Shown here in pieces: positions 46,828 to 58,400 of a DNA stretch of 64,000 nucleotides (positions are counted from its first letter, which is position 1; every line of letters begins with the position of its first letter). The notes beneath the pieces are model-generated. The model ran no database searches. It saw only the letters and a list, made by a program, of their open reading frames with translations, and was not told where the DNA came from. Position numbers and translations under genes: made by a program. Source of the DNA: Actinostola sp. cb2023 (taxonomy: Eukaryota > Cnidaria > Anthozoa > Actiniaria > Actinostolidae); contig JAUJYZ010000540.1 in NCBI GenBank assembly GCA_033675265.1, positions 247,274 through 311,273 of the forward strand. Reading direction: 5' to 3'.

Positions 46828-48870
46828 TTACTGTGGCCTTAGTTTCATTTCACTTGTTTTCAAAGACAAGGAATAATAAAACGATTCCCATACAATTCCT
46901 TTCACGCTTACTTGGTTTCCGAGATATTTACCATTCAGATTAGAGTCATAACAGCTTTTGTACCACCAGGCACCAGTCGCTTCAACAGCACAATTAACAC
47001 TGTTCTTGTCATTATCTCTATCCTTTGTACTAAATGCCATGTTATTATGATCTCTTGTCAACGAGTCTCCACAAGTACCTGAATACGTGCCTACACTCAG
47101 TCTGTACTTGTCTGATTCATCATCAACACTAAAACTACCATATTTGGCATACTTCCTGGTTCCTTTCCAGTCCTCCAGATCTACGCGAAGACTCGACGCT
47201 GTTCTTGCTGTTAGTCGATGAATGTAGTCGTTACCCAACCAAAACTCGCCATTCAGGTTTCCAAAACCTGTTTTGTATTGTTGCCAGTTGCGATAAAAGT
47301 CTACTGATCCATCTTGTCTTCTTTGGAACACTGTCCACCCCCCACCGTCAGTTGTCATGTCACAGTAGACCTGAAAGGCGCCTTGGTCGTCAGGTTGCAC
47401 TGTGTACACACCGTTACGTCTCTCTCCTTTTTTATATATCTCTGAGCAGTCTCTTGGATTACTGACAGTCAGCATTGTTGTAGTATCCGTATCAGATACC
47501 CCAGCACTTGTAGCAGTGCACACGAACACACCTGTATCTGTGTCTCTCAAATCTCTTAGAATCAAAGAACCATCCCTTACTTCATGTCTGCCAGCAGGAA
47601 GAACGCCAGTCTCTTTTCTCCAGCTGATGACTGGCCGAGGGTAACCTTTAGCAGTGCAGTTTAGGACTACAGTCGTTCCACCAGACACTGCGTAAGCTGT
47701 AGGTGGTGTAGTAATGAAAACCGGTAACTGCACGACAACTAACATTGACCCTGCGACAACAGCACCAAGAACATTTTCAGCTTTGCACAAATATGTACCA
47801 GAATCATCTTTCATGGATCTCAATAAGGTCAGCTGTCCATCCTTGATAACAGTACGACTATTTGGTAATGAACCGATAGACTTAGACCACGTGATCTTTG
47901 GTTTAGGATGTCCCGTCACGTGACACGTAGGTAGAGTAATGTTATTTCCTATCTTTTCGTAGATTGGTCCTTTGTTCAACGTCAGTCGTAGACGGGAGTT
48001 CACCTCGATTCTTGCTGTGTGTTGTGCTTTGCCAAGAATGTTGGTTGCCTTACACTGATAGATCCCTGAGTCGTCGGATGTGACATGTTTGATCTCGAGT
48101 TTCCCGCTACTATCAACTGTCGATCTGTCGACGGGTAATGAACCATTCACTTTACTCCACACAACGACAGGTCGTGGATAACCACTTGCAGAACAATGGA
48201 AGATGGCAGACTGGCTTTCATTGACGATCAAATGAGGAGGCGAAACCAATACTGATGGAGCTGCTAAAGACATACCGGGATCTCCCTTTGGTCCCGGTAC
48301 ACCTCGTGGACCAGGAGATCCGTTTTGTCCCGGGTCGCCTTTGAAACCATATGGTCCTCGTTTTCCTCTCCTTCCTGGTTTCCCCTTGGGACCACGTGAT
48401 CCTTTTGCTCCTCTGTCTCCTTTCTGTCCCGTTTCTCCTGGCTTTCCTGGTGGACCGGGAGGTCCTGGGATTGGAATCCAATACTTAGCAGCTTGTAGTG
48501 TCGATACAGCTTTGCCAACTTCCTGGTAGATTGTTTTTGTTAGTTGTTCTTTGAGTGTTTCTCGTGTCTTATTCCAGCTTTCTTGCGAAGTATCTCGTAT
48601 GGTTCTCCTTGACATTTGCTGAACAATCTCTCGTTTAACCAGTCGATCTTGCTTTCGCTTTGAATGTAGACGATCATCAATGTTGGCAGCATTCATGTTG
48701 TTGTTGTGTGTCGAGGTCATCTTGTCCTCCAACTGATTCATTCTCGTGTTTTGCTCCTTTAGCATCAGCTCGATGCGTACAAACTCACCACAACACAAAA
48801 ACATGGCCATTATTGAAGCAATGACAGTGAACTTAGAAGGTGAACTGGACTGGACGATTTTATCGGTCAT
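46828..48870 (-). CDS. CniFL: CniFL-1: collagen + 3 Ig + fibrinogen (ficolin-like) membrane protein
   Basis: Predicted pattern-recognition lectin; the domain set is that of cnidarian ficolin-like proteins, candidates in anthozoan innate immunity. Single uninterrupted 680-codon frame. Order: short N-terminal segment, one hydrophobic helix (about 14-30, [18 protein letters not shown]) acting as a type II signal anchor, a charged, possibly coiled stalk (31-130), 21 collagen G-X-Y triplets (about 137-199), three Ig domains (about 203-292, 295-382, 385-472; each with D-x-G-x-Y/F-x-C), and a fibrinogen domain (474-680) with [25 protein letters not shown] and the calcium-site-like DRDND. Start chosen as the first Met before the anchor. 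Lack of introns is unlike every neighbour and suggests retroposition or intron loss. Confidence 0.9.
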   Translation of the reverse strand: MTDKIVQSSSPSKFTVIASIMAMFLCCGEFVRIELMLKEQNTRMNQLEDKMTSTHNNNMNAANIDDRLHSKRKQDRLVKREIVQQMSRRTIRDTSQESWNKTRETLKEQLTKTIYQEVGKAVSTLQAAKYWIPIPGPPGPPGKPGETGQKGDRGAKGSRGPKGKPGRRGKRGPYGFKGDPGQNGSPGPRGVPGPKGDPGMSLAAPSVLVSPPHLIVNESQSAIFHCSASGYPRPVVVWSKVNGSLPVDRSTVDSSGKLEIKHVTSDDSGIYQCKATNILGKAQHTARIEVNSRLRLTLNKGPIYEKIGNNITLPTCHVTGHPKPKITWSKSIGSLPNSRTVIKDGQLTLLRSMKDDSGTYLCKAENVLGAVVAGSMLVVVQLPVFITTPPTAYAVSGGTTVVLNCTAKGYPRPVISWRKETGVLPAGRHEVRDGSLILRDLRDTDTGVFVCTATSAGVSDTDTTTMLTVSNPRDCSEIYKKGERRNGVYTVQPDDQGAFQVYCDMTTDGGGWTVFQRRQDGSVDFYRNWQQYKTGFGNLNGEFWLGNDYIHRLTARTASSLRVDLEDWKGTRKYAKYGSFSVDDESDKYRLSVGTYSGTCGDSLTRDHNNMAFSTKDRDNDKNSVNCAVEATGAWWYKSCYDSNLNGKYLGNQVSVKGIVWESFYYSLSLKTSEMKLRPQ

Positions 48871-49299
48871 TTTGCAAACGCAACACTGTGTACGCCAAGA
48901 AGATATGCCAAGACTGAGCGGGGATGTTATATCGGGGTTTATTTATGACGTGTGATAACTGAACAGGTATGGACAAGTCAGGCAATTCTATACTTGAGTA
49001 TCGATGACTTTTAAACATGCGCATGCATTGTCATTGGCCTGCTGTGATGTGTAGATATTAGTTCCAGCACTCGCAATTACAGGCCGGTCGTACACATCAC
49101 AGGGGCAGTTGTCCCCCCTAGCAGGGCGGAAAAGATACCAAAAAGTACTGAGAACTGTACTATTTGTATTTATTTGTTGCTGTTATATACGTACGGCAAT
49201 CCCCCCCCCTCCCCCCTTGGATTTTGGGTTATGTACGGCCCTGATTCAAATCCACTGGATTACTGGTTGTAATACAATTTTTAGAGGCCTCATGCACCA

Positions 49300-49641
49300 G
49301 TAATTTAGGCTCTAATACTGCAAGCCGGCCTCATTGCTGGGAGTCAGTAGGTCAGGCCACACACACCGAAAACTACATGCCCTACTCTTAGTCGAACAGT
49401 GGTGTGGGTTCTTTTACGTCCCTCCGTTGCAATGTAATGGAGTGTGGAGAGACGGGACCGCCATTTTACGTGGTCATCCGAGCCACGTGAAGGTCTAACC
49501 ATTTCTAGATGTAATTACAAAGGCAGCACCTTCTCCTCAATTATTTTAAGACCCTGAGTAATGGTCCGGCCGGGACTTGAACCATGAACCTCCCGCACAA
49601 TAGACCGGTATTCAACAATTAAACTGCTAAGCCAACCGCGG
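49300..49641 (-). repeat. tRNA-derived SINE (minus strand)
   Basis: Minus-strand 49641-49565 is tRNA-like: CCGCGGTTGGCTTAGCAGTT (A-box region) and GGTTCAAGTCCCGGCC (B-box). A non-tRNA body follows to about 49300. Too diverged to be a functional tRNA. Confidence 0.55.
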
Positions 49642-50019
49642 TCATATGGCATGAAGGGTCGCCGCAACATCCCCCATCCCCCACATCCCTCCCCTCTCCC
49701 CTCCCCTCCCCCCTCCCTCTTGGATTAGCGCTATCCACCGGATAAGTCCAGCCCAACAGATAAAATTTATTGGATAAACTGCTTCAGTTTTATCCAGTGG
49801 ATCAGTAGCGCAATATTTGGTTTGAATTTTGCCCTTTATATTATAAACAAGTAATCGCATGGTTCCTCGTAACTGATTAAGGTTCAATTTTCGATTACTA
49901 GCTATACGATAACATAATATTGGACAAATTTAAATTTAATTAGTTCAAACTAACTAACTAACTGCTAACTACATGTTATATCAGGTTTGTTTAACGTTTA
50001 CTTGCTTATTTTCTTTTAG

Positions 50020-50280
50020 AATAACACAATATCACAAGCCCTCTTGGCCAAGCTACTGAACGAAGACTCGCGCACTACATCTAGCAGAAGCACAATAGCC
50101 GAGTCAGTCATGTCTTCTGACTACCTTACTATCGAGGACCAACCTGATGACCATATCCTGACCACGCCCACTACCCCTAGAACTGTGACAGCCTTGACTG
50201 ACGTCACGCTCACCAGTGACGTCACGCTCACCAGTGACGCCGATACCCCTCGTACGTTGACAGATTCTTTAGATACGTGA
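50020..50280 (+). CDS. Orphan possible terminal exon, unrecognised protein tail
   Basis: Good acceptor (TTATTTTCTTTTAG, ending 50019) followed by 86 open codons in phase 0 to TGA. It begins NNTISQALLAKLLNEDSRT and is rich in Ser, Thr and Asp, with SSDYLTIED and a short internal repeat DVTLTSDVTLTSD. The look is of a cytoplasmic tail. I find no upstream + strand exon between HSP90B1 and here, only the oppositely oriented CniFL-1. It may be a displaced fragment, or its partners lie under repeats. Function unknown. Confidence 0.3.
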   Translation, partial: NNTISQALLAKLLNEDSRTTSSRSTIAESVMSSDYLTIEDQPDDHILTTPTTPRTVTALTDVTLTSDVTLTSDADTPRTLTDSLDT

Positions 50281-51016
50281 CAAGTTGTCTTAGTGAGAGG
50301 TTGAGTAGTTGGGTCTTCCCCTCTACTACCCCCTTAGAAGTCTGCTACTCTTGAGTGACGTCACAACTAGTAGGACTGACGTCACTGCTACCAACCTAAT
50401 GGCCATACTCGGACGTTACCCACTATCCTAAATTTCAGTTAAAACAACATTCTATGCGTTAATATTTTGGAAGAGCTCTTGGAACATAAAGGAACGCACA
50501 GATCGGCTGTTATTGCTACAGTATTCAAACGATCTTCTATTCGTTGCTTTTTTGGTAAAGCTCTTCGAAAAACGAAGTGCACAGATAATCGATAACCCAA
50601 GAACTAAGGGCGCTTTTCATTTGGCAAAACTGACTGGTCTGATCAACCGGTTCTTAAATGGAATGTGTCAGTTCTGAGAACTATCTGAACCAGTTCCCAG
50701 AACTGACGTGTTCCATTTAAGAACTGGTGGGAAAGACCATGCACTGAGTCAGTTCTGCCAAATTATGGAAAGTGCCCTACCGAGGTATTTTAATCAACGT
50801 GAAGATGAAGAGCAAACAAAATCAAAACAAATTCAAGAACAGAACAATACAAAGCAAAAACAACAGCTTATAATGTCTTCGAAAAGTAATGTCCACAGAT
50901 CTGCAATTGCAAATCAAGCATAGTAGTTCTGAAACTCTGTTGCACAAGTTTTGTCCCGCAGTCGAGGGTAAATCATGAGATTCGAGGACTTTTACCAGCT
51001 GATTGATACCAAGCAA

Positions 51017-52915
51017 TTAGAATAGTTTAGGCTTTAATTTCATTTCAGTTGTTTTTAAAGAGTAGCCATTCTTATCCTTACTCCAACATACACCTTCATA
51101 GCCTTGTTGGTTTCCTAAATATTTACCATTCAGGTTAGAGTAATGACACGATTTGTACCACCAGGCGCCGGTATATGAAACAGCACAATTTTCACTACTG
51201 CGAAGGTCGTTATCTCTATCCTTTGTAGTAAAGGCCACGTTATTATGATACATCAACGAGTCCCCAGCAGTACCTGAATACGAGCCTACACTCAGTCTGT
51301 ATTTGTCTGATTCGTCACCAACACTAAAACTACCATATTTGGCATAAATCCTGGTTCCATCCCAGTCCCCCAGATCTATGCGAAGACTCGACGCTGTTCT
51401 TGCTGTCAGTCGATGAATGTAGTCGTTACCCAACCAAAACTCGCCTTTCAGGTTTCCAAAACCTGTTTTGTATTGTTGCCAGTTGAGATGAAAGTCTACT
51501 GATCCATCTCGTCTTCTTTGGAACACTGTCCACCCCCCACCGTCAGTTGTCATGTCACAGTAGACTTGAAAGGCGCCTTGGTCGTCGGGTATTACTGTGT
51601 ACACACCGTTACGTCTCTCTCCTTTTTTATATATCTCTGAGCAGTCTCTTGGATTACTGACAGTCAGCATTGTTGTGGTATTCGTATGAAATACCCCAGC
51701 ACTTGTAGCAGTGCACACGAACACACCTGTATCTGTTTCTCTCAAATCTCTTAGAATCAAAGAACCATCCCTTACTTCATGTCTGCCAGCAGGAAGAACG
51801 CCAGTCTCTTTTCTCCAGCTGATGACTGGCTGAGGGTCACCTTTAGCAGTGCAGTTTAGGACTACAGTCGGCGTTCCGCCAGACACTGCATAAGCTGTAG
51901 GTGGTGTAGTAATGAAAACCGGTAACTGCACGACAACTAACATTGACCCTGCGACAACAGCACCAAGAAGACTTTCAGCTTTGCACAAATAAATACCAGA
52001 ATCATCTTTCTTGGATCTCACTAAGGTCAGCTGTCCATCCTTGATAACAGTACGACTATTTGGTAATGAACCGATAGACTTAGACCACGTGATCTTTGGC
52101 TTAGGATGTCCCGTCACGTGACACGTAGGTAGAGTAATGTTAGTTCCTGTCTTTTCGTAGATTGGTCCTTTGTTCAAGGTCAGTCGTGGACGGGAGTTCA
52201 CTTCGAGTGTTGCTCTGTGTTGTGCTTTGCCAAGAATGTTGGAAGCCTTACACTGATAGATCCCTGAGTCGTCGGATGTGGCGTGTTTGATCTCGAGTTT
52301 CCCGCTACTATCAAATGTCGATCTGTCGATGGCTAATGAACCATTCACTTTACTCCACACAACGACAGGTCGTGGATAACCACTTGCAGAACAATGGAAG
52401 ATGGCAGACTGGCTTTCATTGACGATCAAATGAGGAGGCGAAACCAATACTGATGGAGCTGCTAAAGACATACCGGGATCTCCCTTTGGTCCCGGTACAC
52501 CTCGAGGACCAGGAGATCCGTTTTGTCCCGGGTCGCCTTTGAAACCATATGGTCCTCGTTTTCCTCTCCTTCCTGGTTTCCCCTTGGGACCACGTGATCC
52601 TTTTGCTCCTCTGTCTCCTTTCTGTCCCGTATCGCCTGGCTTTCCTGGTGGACCGGGAGGTCCTGGGATTGGGATCCAATACTTAGCAGCTTGTAGTGTC
52701 GATACAGCTTTGCCAACTTCCTGGTAGATCTTCTTTATTAGTTGGTCGTTTAGTGTTTGTTGCGTCTTATTCCCTTGATGCGAAGTATCTCGTATGATTC
52801 TCCTTGGCATTTGCTGGACAATCTCTCGTTTAATAGGTCGATCTTCCTTTCGTTTTGAATGAAGACGGTCATCAATGTTGGCAGCATTCATGTTGTTGTT
52901 GTGTGTCGAGGTCAT
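51017..52915 (-). CDS. CniFL: CniFL-2: tandem paralogue, N-terminal anchor lost
   Basis: Collagen, three Ig and fibrinogen domains collinear with CniFL-1 and nearly identical over the collagen region; also intronless. The first Met shared with CniFL-1 ([10 protein letters not shown]) is at 52915; just upstream similarity stops and an inverted-repeat element begins. The frame runs open to 52936 but without an ATG. The membrane anchor is therefore missing and no signal peptide is seen. Either an upstream exon supplies one or the copy is decaying; no internal stop is present. Differences from CniFL-1 are sparse until the fibrinogen domain, whose last 80 residues differ strongly. It gains one codon in Ig3 (GGTPTVV versus GGTTVV). 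Confidence 0.85.
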   Translation of the reverse strand: MTSTHNNNMNAANIDDRLHSKRKEDRPIKREIVQQMPRRIIRDTSHQGNKTQQTLNDQLIKKIYQEVGKAVSTLQAAKYWIPIPGPPGPPGKPGDTGQKGDRGAKGSRGPKGKPGRRGKRGPYGFKGDPGQNGSPGPRGVPGPKGDPGMSLAAPSVLVSPPHLIVNESQSAIFHCSASGYPRPVVVWSKVNGSLAIDRSTFDSSGKLEIKHATSDDSGIYQCKASNILGKAQHRATLEVNSRPRLTLNKGPIYEKTGTNITLPTCHVTGHPKPKITWSKSIGSLPNSRTVIKDGQLTLVRSKKDDSGIYLCKAESLLGAVVAGSMLVVVQLPVFITTPPTAYAVSGGTPTVVLNCTAKGDPQPVISWRKETGVLPAGRHEVRDGSLILRDLRETDTGVFVCTATSAGVFHTNTTTMLTVSNPRDCSEIYKKGERRNGVYTVIPDDQGAFQVYCDMTTDGGGWTVFQRRRDGSVDFHLNWQQYKTGFGNLKGEFWLGNDYIHRLTARTASSLRIDLGDWDGTRIYAKYGSFSVGDESDKYRLSVGSYSGTAGDSLMYHNNVAFTTKDRDNDLRSSENCAVSYTGAWWYKSCHYSNLNGKYLGNQQGYEGVCWSKDKNGYSLKTTEMKLKPKLF

Positions 52916-52927
52916 CAAAATCCATAG

Positions 52928-53336
52928 GCAGCCCAACCATTGCTTTTGAGGCTATTTAATAGAATAATAAATATAAATACATTTATATTCGCGCGACTTT
53001 TTTGATTGGTTTCCTGTGGTAGAGAGCGCGCGCGCAATACGTATTATATTGGGCTTCCTGTGTTGAGTAAGGTATAATGTTGGGCTCCCTGTGCGCGTCC
53101 CGTGCATCCCGCAGTACATGTGTATATTGAAACAACTTGTTTCACTATGTACATTGCTGCGGGCGCTTCTTGCGGGACACGCACAGGGAGCCCAACATAT
53201 TACATATCTATGCACAGGGATCCCAACGTATCGCGCGCGCTCTACCACAGGAAACCCATAAACAAAACGCGCGATAAATGTATTTATATTTATTATTAAA
53301 TAGCCTCTAAAAGCAATGGTTGGGCTGCCTGTGTGC
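52928..53336. repeat. Inverted-repeat element abutting CniFL-2, family E (copy 1)
   Basis: GGCAGCCCAACCATTGCTTT at the left and the complement at the right, with inner blocks TTTCCTGTGGTAGAG and GGGCTCCCTGTGCG also inverted. A second copy is at 53871-54388. Confidence 0.75.
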
Positions 53337-53870
53337 AGGTTGCAAAACTTTGTTGCGCAAAGTAGAAGCTCTTTCTACTTCATGCAACAAAGTTTTGCAA
53401 CCTGCAACACCGAAAATTTAATTTGTTGCGCGACAAGTTGCGCGCGAACGATGGAAATGCGAAAAACATTGCTCTGCAACATGCTACGCAACAATCTGAA
53501 AAATGTTGCGCGACAAGTTGCACGATTTTGTTGATCGTATTACCGCGGCTACACGAGCGATTTTTCGCTTGCACAGGCGACGCGATTTTTTGAAATCACC
53601 AACGCGCAGTGGTGGCTACACGAGCGACAAATGCTGGCGACAAATGCTGGCGATAAAGGCCGCCATTTTGAAAAACAAAAGCATTGATTTCGTCCTTGCA
53701 ACTTATTGGCTAGATAAGCGTTAGTTGTGGCTACACGAGCGATAAAGTCCGCGACTTCGTCACGAAAAGTTCAACTCATTTAATTTCTCGCCACTTTTTT
53801 TTTGTGCGATTTTTTCAGCTGTCGCGTCGCCTGTGCAAGGGTGGCTACACGGGCGATTTTCACCGCGCGC
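53337..53870. repeat. Inverted-repeat stretch between family E copies
   Basis: Two nested structures: a hairpin of TTGCAAAACTTTGTTGC (53340-53400), and ends reading GGCTACACGAGCGATTTTTC / GTCGCGTCGCCTGTGCAAG around 53545 and 53830. No coding sequence. Confidence 0.55.
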
Positions 53871-54388
53871 ACAGGCAGCCCAACCATTCGTTTCTGAGGC
53901 TAATTACTCAGGCCACTTAAGGCCAGGAGTTTTCGGCCGTACACATGAAATTCGGATGTACACTTGAAATTGACCTTAATCAGAGTTACATATAAGCAAA
54001 ATGGAACGATTTTATGGCTTATGACATATTTCGTCGAACTTAATATTTTGGTGATATTTTTGTGATATGGGATGTGTCACGTGACATGTTACGTCATAAA
54101 TCACGTATTATATTGGGCTTCCTGTGTTGAGTAAGGTATAATGTTGGGCTCCCTGTGCACATCCCGCGCGTCCCGCAGTACATGTGTATCTATTTCAATA
54201 TACACAGTTGTTGCGGGCGCGTCCCGCAGGACGCACACAGGGATCCCAACATTATACATTTCTATACACAGGGAACCCAATATATAAATGCGCGCGCGTG
54301 CTCAACCACAGGAAACCCATAAAAAACGCAAATATCATTTTATTTGATTATTTAGTAGCCTCAAAAGCAATGGTTGGGCTGCCTGTGC
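53871..54388. repeat. Inverted-repeat element, family E (copy 2)
   Basis: Same ends (CAGGCAGCCCAACCATT and GCAATGGTTGGGCTGCCTGT) and the same right-half blocks as 52928-53336, with a different 200-bp left part. Confidence 0.7.
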
Positions 54389-54469
54389 CTGTGCGCGCGT
54401 AGTGATTTCAAAAAATCGCGTCGTCTGCATGTGCAAGCAAAAAATCAGCAGAGGTTTTTGACAACGCGG

Positions 54470-54615
54470 ACGGCGCGCGCACTGACGAATAATGTTTGAA
54501 AACTATCGTTGACGTCCGTGACGGCAATCTACGACGGCACTTCACCTGTAAATTTTCACGTCGACGTAGATTGCCGTCACGGACGTCAACGATCGTTTCA
54601 AACATTATTCGTCTC
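54470..54615. repeat. Palindrome
   Basis: AATAATGTTTGAAAACTATC, then GTTGACGTCCGTGACGGCAA and TCTACG, all repeated inverted on the right. MITE-like hairpin. Confidence 0.75.
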
Positions 54616-55369
54616 GCCAATCACCATGATACGTATTTAGGGTAGGGCCGGGATATAGGGCCCGTAAAAACGCATTGCTAGGTCTGGGATAGAGTCGGGG
54701 TTTGGAAGTGTTTGTGGCACACCTCACAGTACTCCCAGGGAACGAACATCATTCATTGAGCGGTGAGTAGACTCGTCTCAAGTCGACCACACTTTTTATT
54801 CTGATAGCGAGCGACTAAGTCGCGCTAGGAAAAGGAGGGACAAGTCTAAGCGGTGATCGAGGAACAATACACATGCTCCTCTTTCTCCCTTGCCCCACCT
54901 CTCTCCTCTGGTGTTACTATTCTCCTTAATTTGCAGCCGTTCTTACAAACGGCTTGGGGCCTGTAACCTAAAGCCGATGACGGTGCCAAAGCCGTTGGAC
55001 AGCTTCACGTGAAATCGTTTACTGCTCAGTGTGGTCTTTTCAATTTATAACAGACCGCCATTTACACGGATGATTTTTGGTGCAATTTCAGTGGCGATTT
55101 GTTTGCGATTCCACTGCAACTCCAAATCGCGCGTGTAAACCAGCCAGCGATTTCACGGCGATTTTTTTGGCTTACCGTCATGCTTATGCGTCAGTTTCAC
55201 CGCAGATAAAGCTCAGTTTTCGCGTAAATTTGCAGCAAATTTGCAACAACAAAAAAACGCCATCCCCATCCGAAAGGTTCAAAGACCAAACTAAAGACCC
55301 CTATCCTACCCTCTACCCTTCCCCAGCCCTTTGAGCCTGAAAAACCTTCATTTAATGTCAAATTGAAAG

Positions 55370-55375
55370 TTTATT
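55370..55375 (-). terminator. ATP5F1C poly(A) signal AATAAA
   Basis: Minus-strand AATAAA about 80 nt after the stop codon at 55455. Confidence 0.5.
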
Positions 55376-55454
55376 AGCCACAAATAACCCCATAAAACAG
55401 TGACAAAGATCAACACACATGTATTTCATAATTCACTAAAATCCAAAGACCAGG

Positions 55455-58400
55455 CTAAACGGCGTCAGCACCAGCGATGATCTCCATCAGCTCTCTTGTG
55501 ATGACTGCTTGTCTGGTTCTGTTGTATTTCAATGTCAGCTTGTCAATCATTTCACCTGTAACAAAACAGTAATTTTCGTTTAGGACAGAATCACACTTTT
55601 CATCATCATCATCAGTCATCATTGTCATCCTCATTGTCATCATCCTCATTATTATTATTATCATCAATCATCATCATCATATCATTGTCATCATCATTGT
55701 CATCATCATCATTATTATTATCATCAATCATCATCATTGTCATCATCATTGTCAACATCATCATAGTCATCATCATTGTCATCATCATTGTCATCATCAT
55801 TGTCATCATCATTGTCAACATCATCGTCATCATTGTCATCATCATTGTCATCATCATTGTCATCATCATTGTCAACATCATCGTCATCATCATTGTCATC
55901 ATCATTGTCAACATCATTGTCATCATCATTGTCAACATCATCATTGTCATCATTGTCATCATCATTGTCATCATCAGTCATCATCATTGTCAACATCATC
56001 ATTGTCATCATCATTGTCATCATCATTGTCATCATCATTGTCATCATCATTGTCAACATCATCATTGTCATCATCATTGTCATCATCATTGTCATCATCA
56101 TTGTCATCATCATCATCATAATAATAATAAATAAATGAACATTTATATAACGCCATTCCATTATCGTCATAACAAATTATTATAAACCACAAACTAAGAA
56201 AAATATTCTGTAAAAAGATGTCGTAACTAAAGCCTTAAAACTACTCAAGTCTTATATATCTTGGAATGTCGATTGGGAAAGAGCCCCTTCTTAGCAAAAC
56301 TTCGTCGAGAAGTTCAACGAACGAACGAACTTCAACTCTTGTCGACGGAGTTTCGCGAAGAAGTAGTAATACTGAGGTGCCTGATCGTGAAGGGCTTTAG
56401 ATGTAATTGACTTACCAGCATTCTTACTGGCAGCACCCATAGCTGTCATTCTAGAACTCTGTTCACTACAAGCTCCTTCCTTCATGGCAAAATACAACAT
56501 GCTGGCCAAGGAAAACTCTTGGTAGCTACGAATTACTTCAGAATCAAGGTCATCATATGTACTAAGAGCATCTGAAAATAACCAAATACAGTCAATACTC
56601 CAGTTTAAAGACCTCTTCCAATGAGGTAGACTCTCTATAAGCTGGCCATCATCAGAAACAACCTTTGCTGTCCAGCTTAGCGAGGTGTAGTGTGTAGTGC
56701 GTGAAACAGCAGCAGGAACAAGACTTAGGTGTCTGTCTTAACCAGGTGTCCAGCTTAGATGGGTGTCCACTAGAATAGTACACTGTTCAGTATATTGCAT
56801 AATGATAACCCATCATATACCAACTCACCTTCAGTGGCATTGTTCAAGTTATCAAATGAATAAAGTGGGGCAACAGTTGCTTTAAAAGATATAACAGATC
56901 TGTGGATGTTATCAAAGAGATAATCATGATCAAAAACTTATTTATTTATTTACAATGTAATAATATAGAAATGGAAACTAATGAGGAATATAAAAAAAAC
57001 AAATGTTCGGAAAAATTCAGACGCCTCGAGCGGGATTTGAACCCACGACACCCCGATTTCATGACAGGTGCTCTACCCACTGACTACCCACTGAGCTACT
57101 GAGGCAACTACAGTGGTGTGGAGTTCAAATTAGCTCAGTGGGTAGAGCACCTGTCATGAAATTGCAGTGTCGTGGGTTCGAATCCCGCTCGAGGCGTCTG
57201 ATTTTTTCCGAACATTTGTTCTGTATATTCCTCATTAGTTTCTATTTCTATACTTATCATAGTTCTTTATCAGTAATGTAATAATAATATTAAATAATAT
57301 TATCATCGAAAAACTAAAATCTAAAATAGACATCTCAAAAGCCTGTTCCCTTCATATGTTAGAGATGTTCGTAATACAAGGGCTCAGGTAAAATTTCAGG
57401 TCTTAGGGATAATTTTCTTCTGAGTTATTGAGGTCAGAATTGCCCTATACCATTATGACGTAACGGCTTATTTATGAGGGGGACAGAATCTTGAAGAACA
57501 ATAGAAATTTGAACTAAATCTGCTCTGCTGAGGTTCGCTTGATTTCAAATTGGCTAGTTTCCAGATATTATGTTCATCGATACTTTTCCCACAATATTTA
57601 CTGTGTTTGGTGACTTTTATCGCTTTCAGACCGTCTGTAAAATACATTTATTTGGGAAATCCTGTTTTGTCCCCCTCTAGCGACCATGATCCTTAGCGTT
57701 TAAGAACGGAAGTCAGGAAAAATTTAGAATATCGCGGCAAAAGTCGAAAAATCGATTTCGCTCATATTACAAAGTTAGATAGGCTAGGGTGTTACTAGAA
57801 TTGCTGTGTAGTTAGTTTAACGAAAGAGCGTTGTGTTTTCGAGAAAACAAAGTTGAGATAGCTTTGTTTTCAGAGTCATTTAGCCTGTTTAAGTGCAGAT
57901 TTCGCAAAGTGCAGTAAGCCCTCACGCTTCGCTCTTGTGATACTTCCGTACTTTGACCGTTTCAAATAGTTTGTATTAGCTACGAAATTGTATTTTAAAA
58001 GTCTTCACGAAGGTTGAAGGAAATTCTTACCTCATCTGAAGCGAAAACCTGATCGAGAGTCGGAAATGCAATAGATGGCCATCTTACAACTGACAAGTAT
58101 ATAACTGTCAACACAGGAATTCCTCCATAACTCATGAGATTTTCCACTCATTGAAGACATCAAGGGTAAAATAAGTCTCCTTGGTTAATATCAATATCGG
58201 TTGTAGAATTTTAAAACTGATTTGAGCTCAGAAGACGCCATATTAAAAGAGCGTTGAAATATGTCTCGGCTGAAATCAAAGGCACTTATGCTAATTATTG
58301 CCTGTCAATCATGTCGTTGTTTGACGTTTCTATTTTTTAACCATCAAGCAAATCTCAGTTTTTGATATATTTTTTGATATATTTTTTGATACATTTTTTG

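Noticed and set aside
48218..48518. Arg/Gly-rich ORFs opposite or out of frame in the collagen region
   Set aside because: Shadows of the collagen triplets of CniFL-1; the same occurs at 52416-52716 for CniFL-2.
55598..56192. Met/Asp, Ser/Leu and Ile/Val ORFs
   Set aside because: Six-frame readings of an ATC microsatellite in the last ATP5F1C intron.
57027..57197. Functional tRNA genes on both strands
   Set aside because: Palindromic arrangement, D-arm duplication in one, poor anticodon stems and shared repeat flanks point to a tRNA-derived element.
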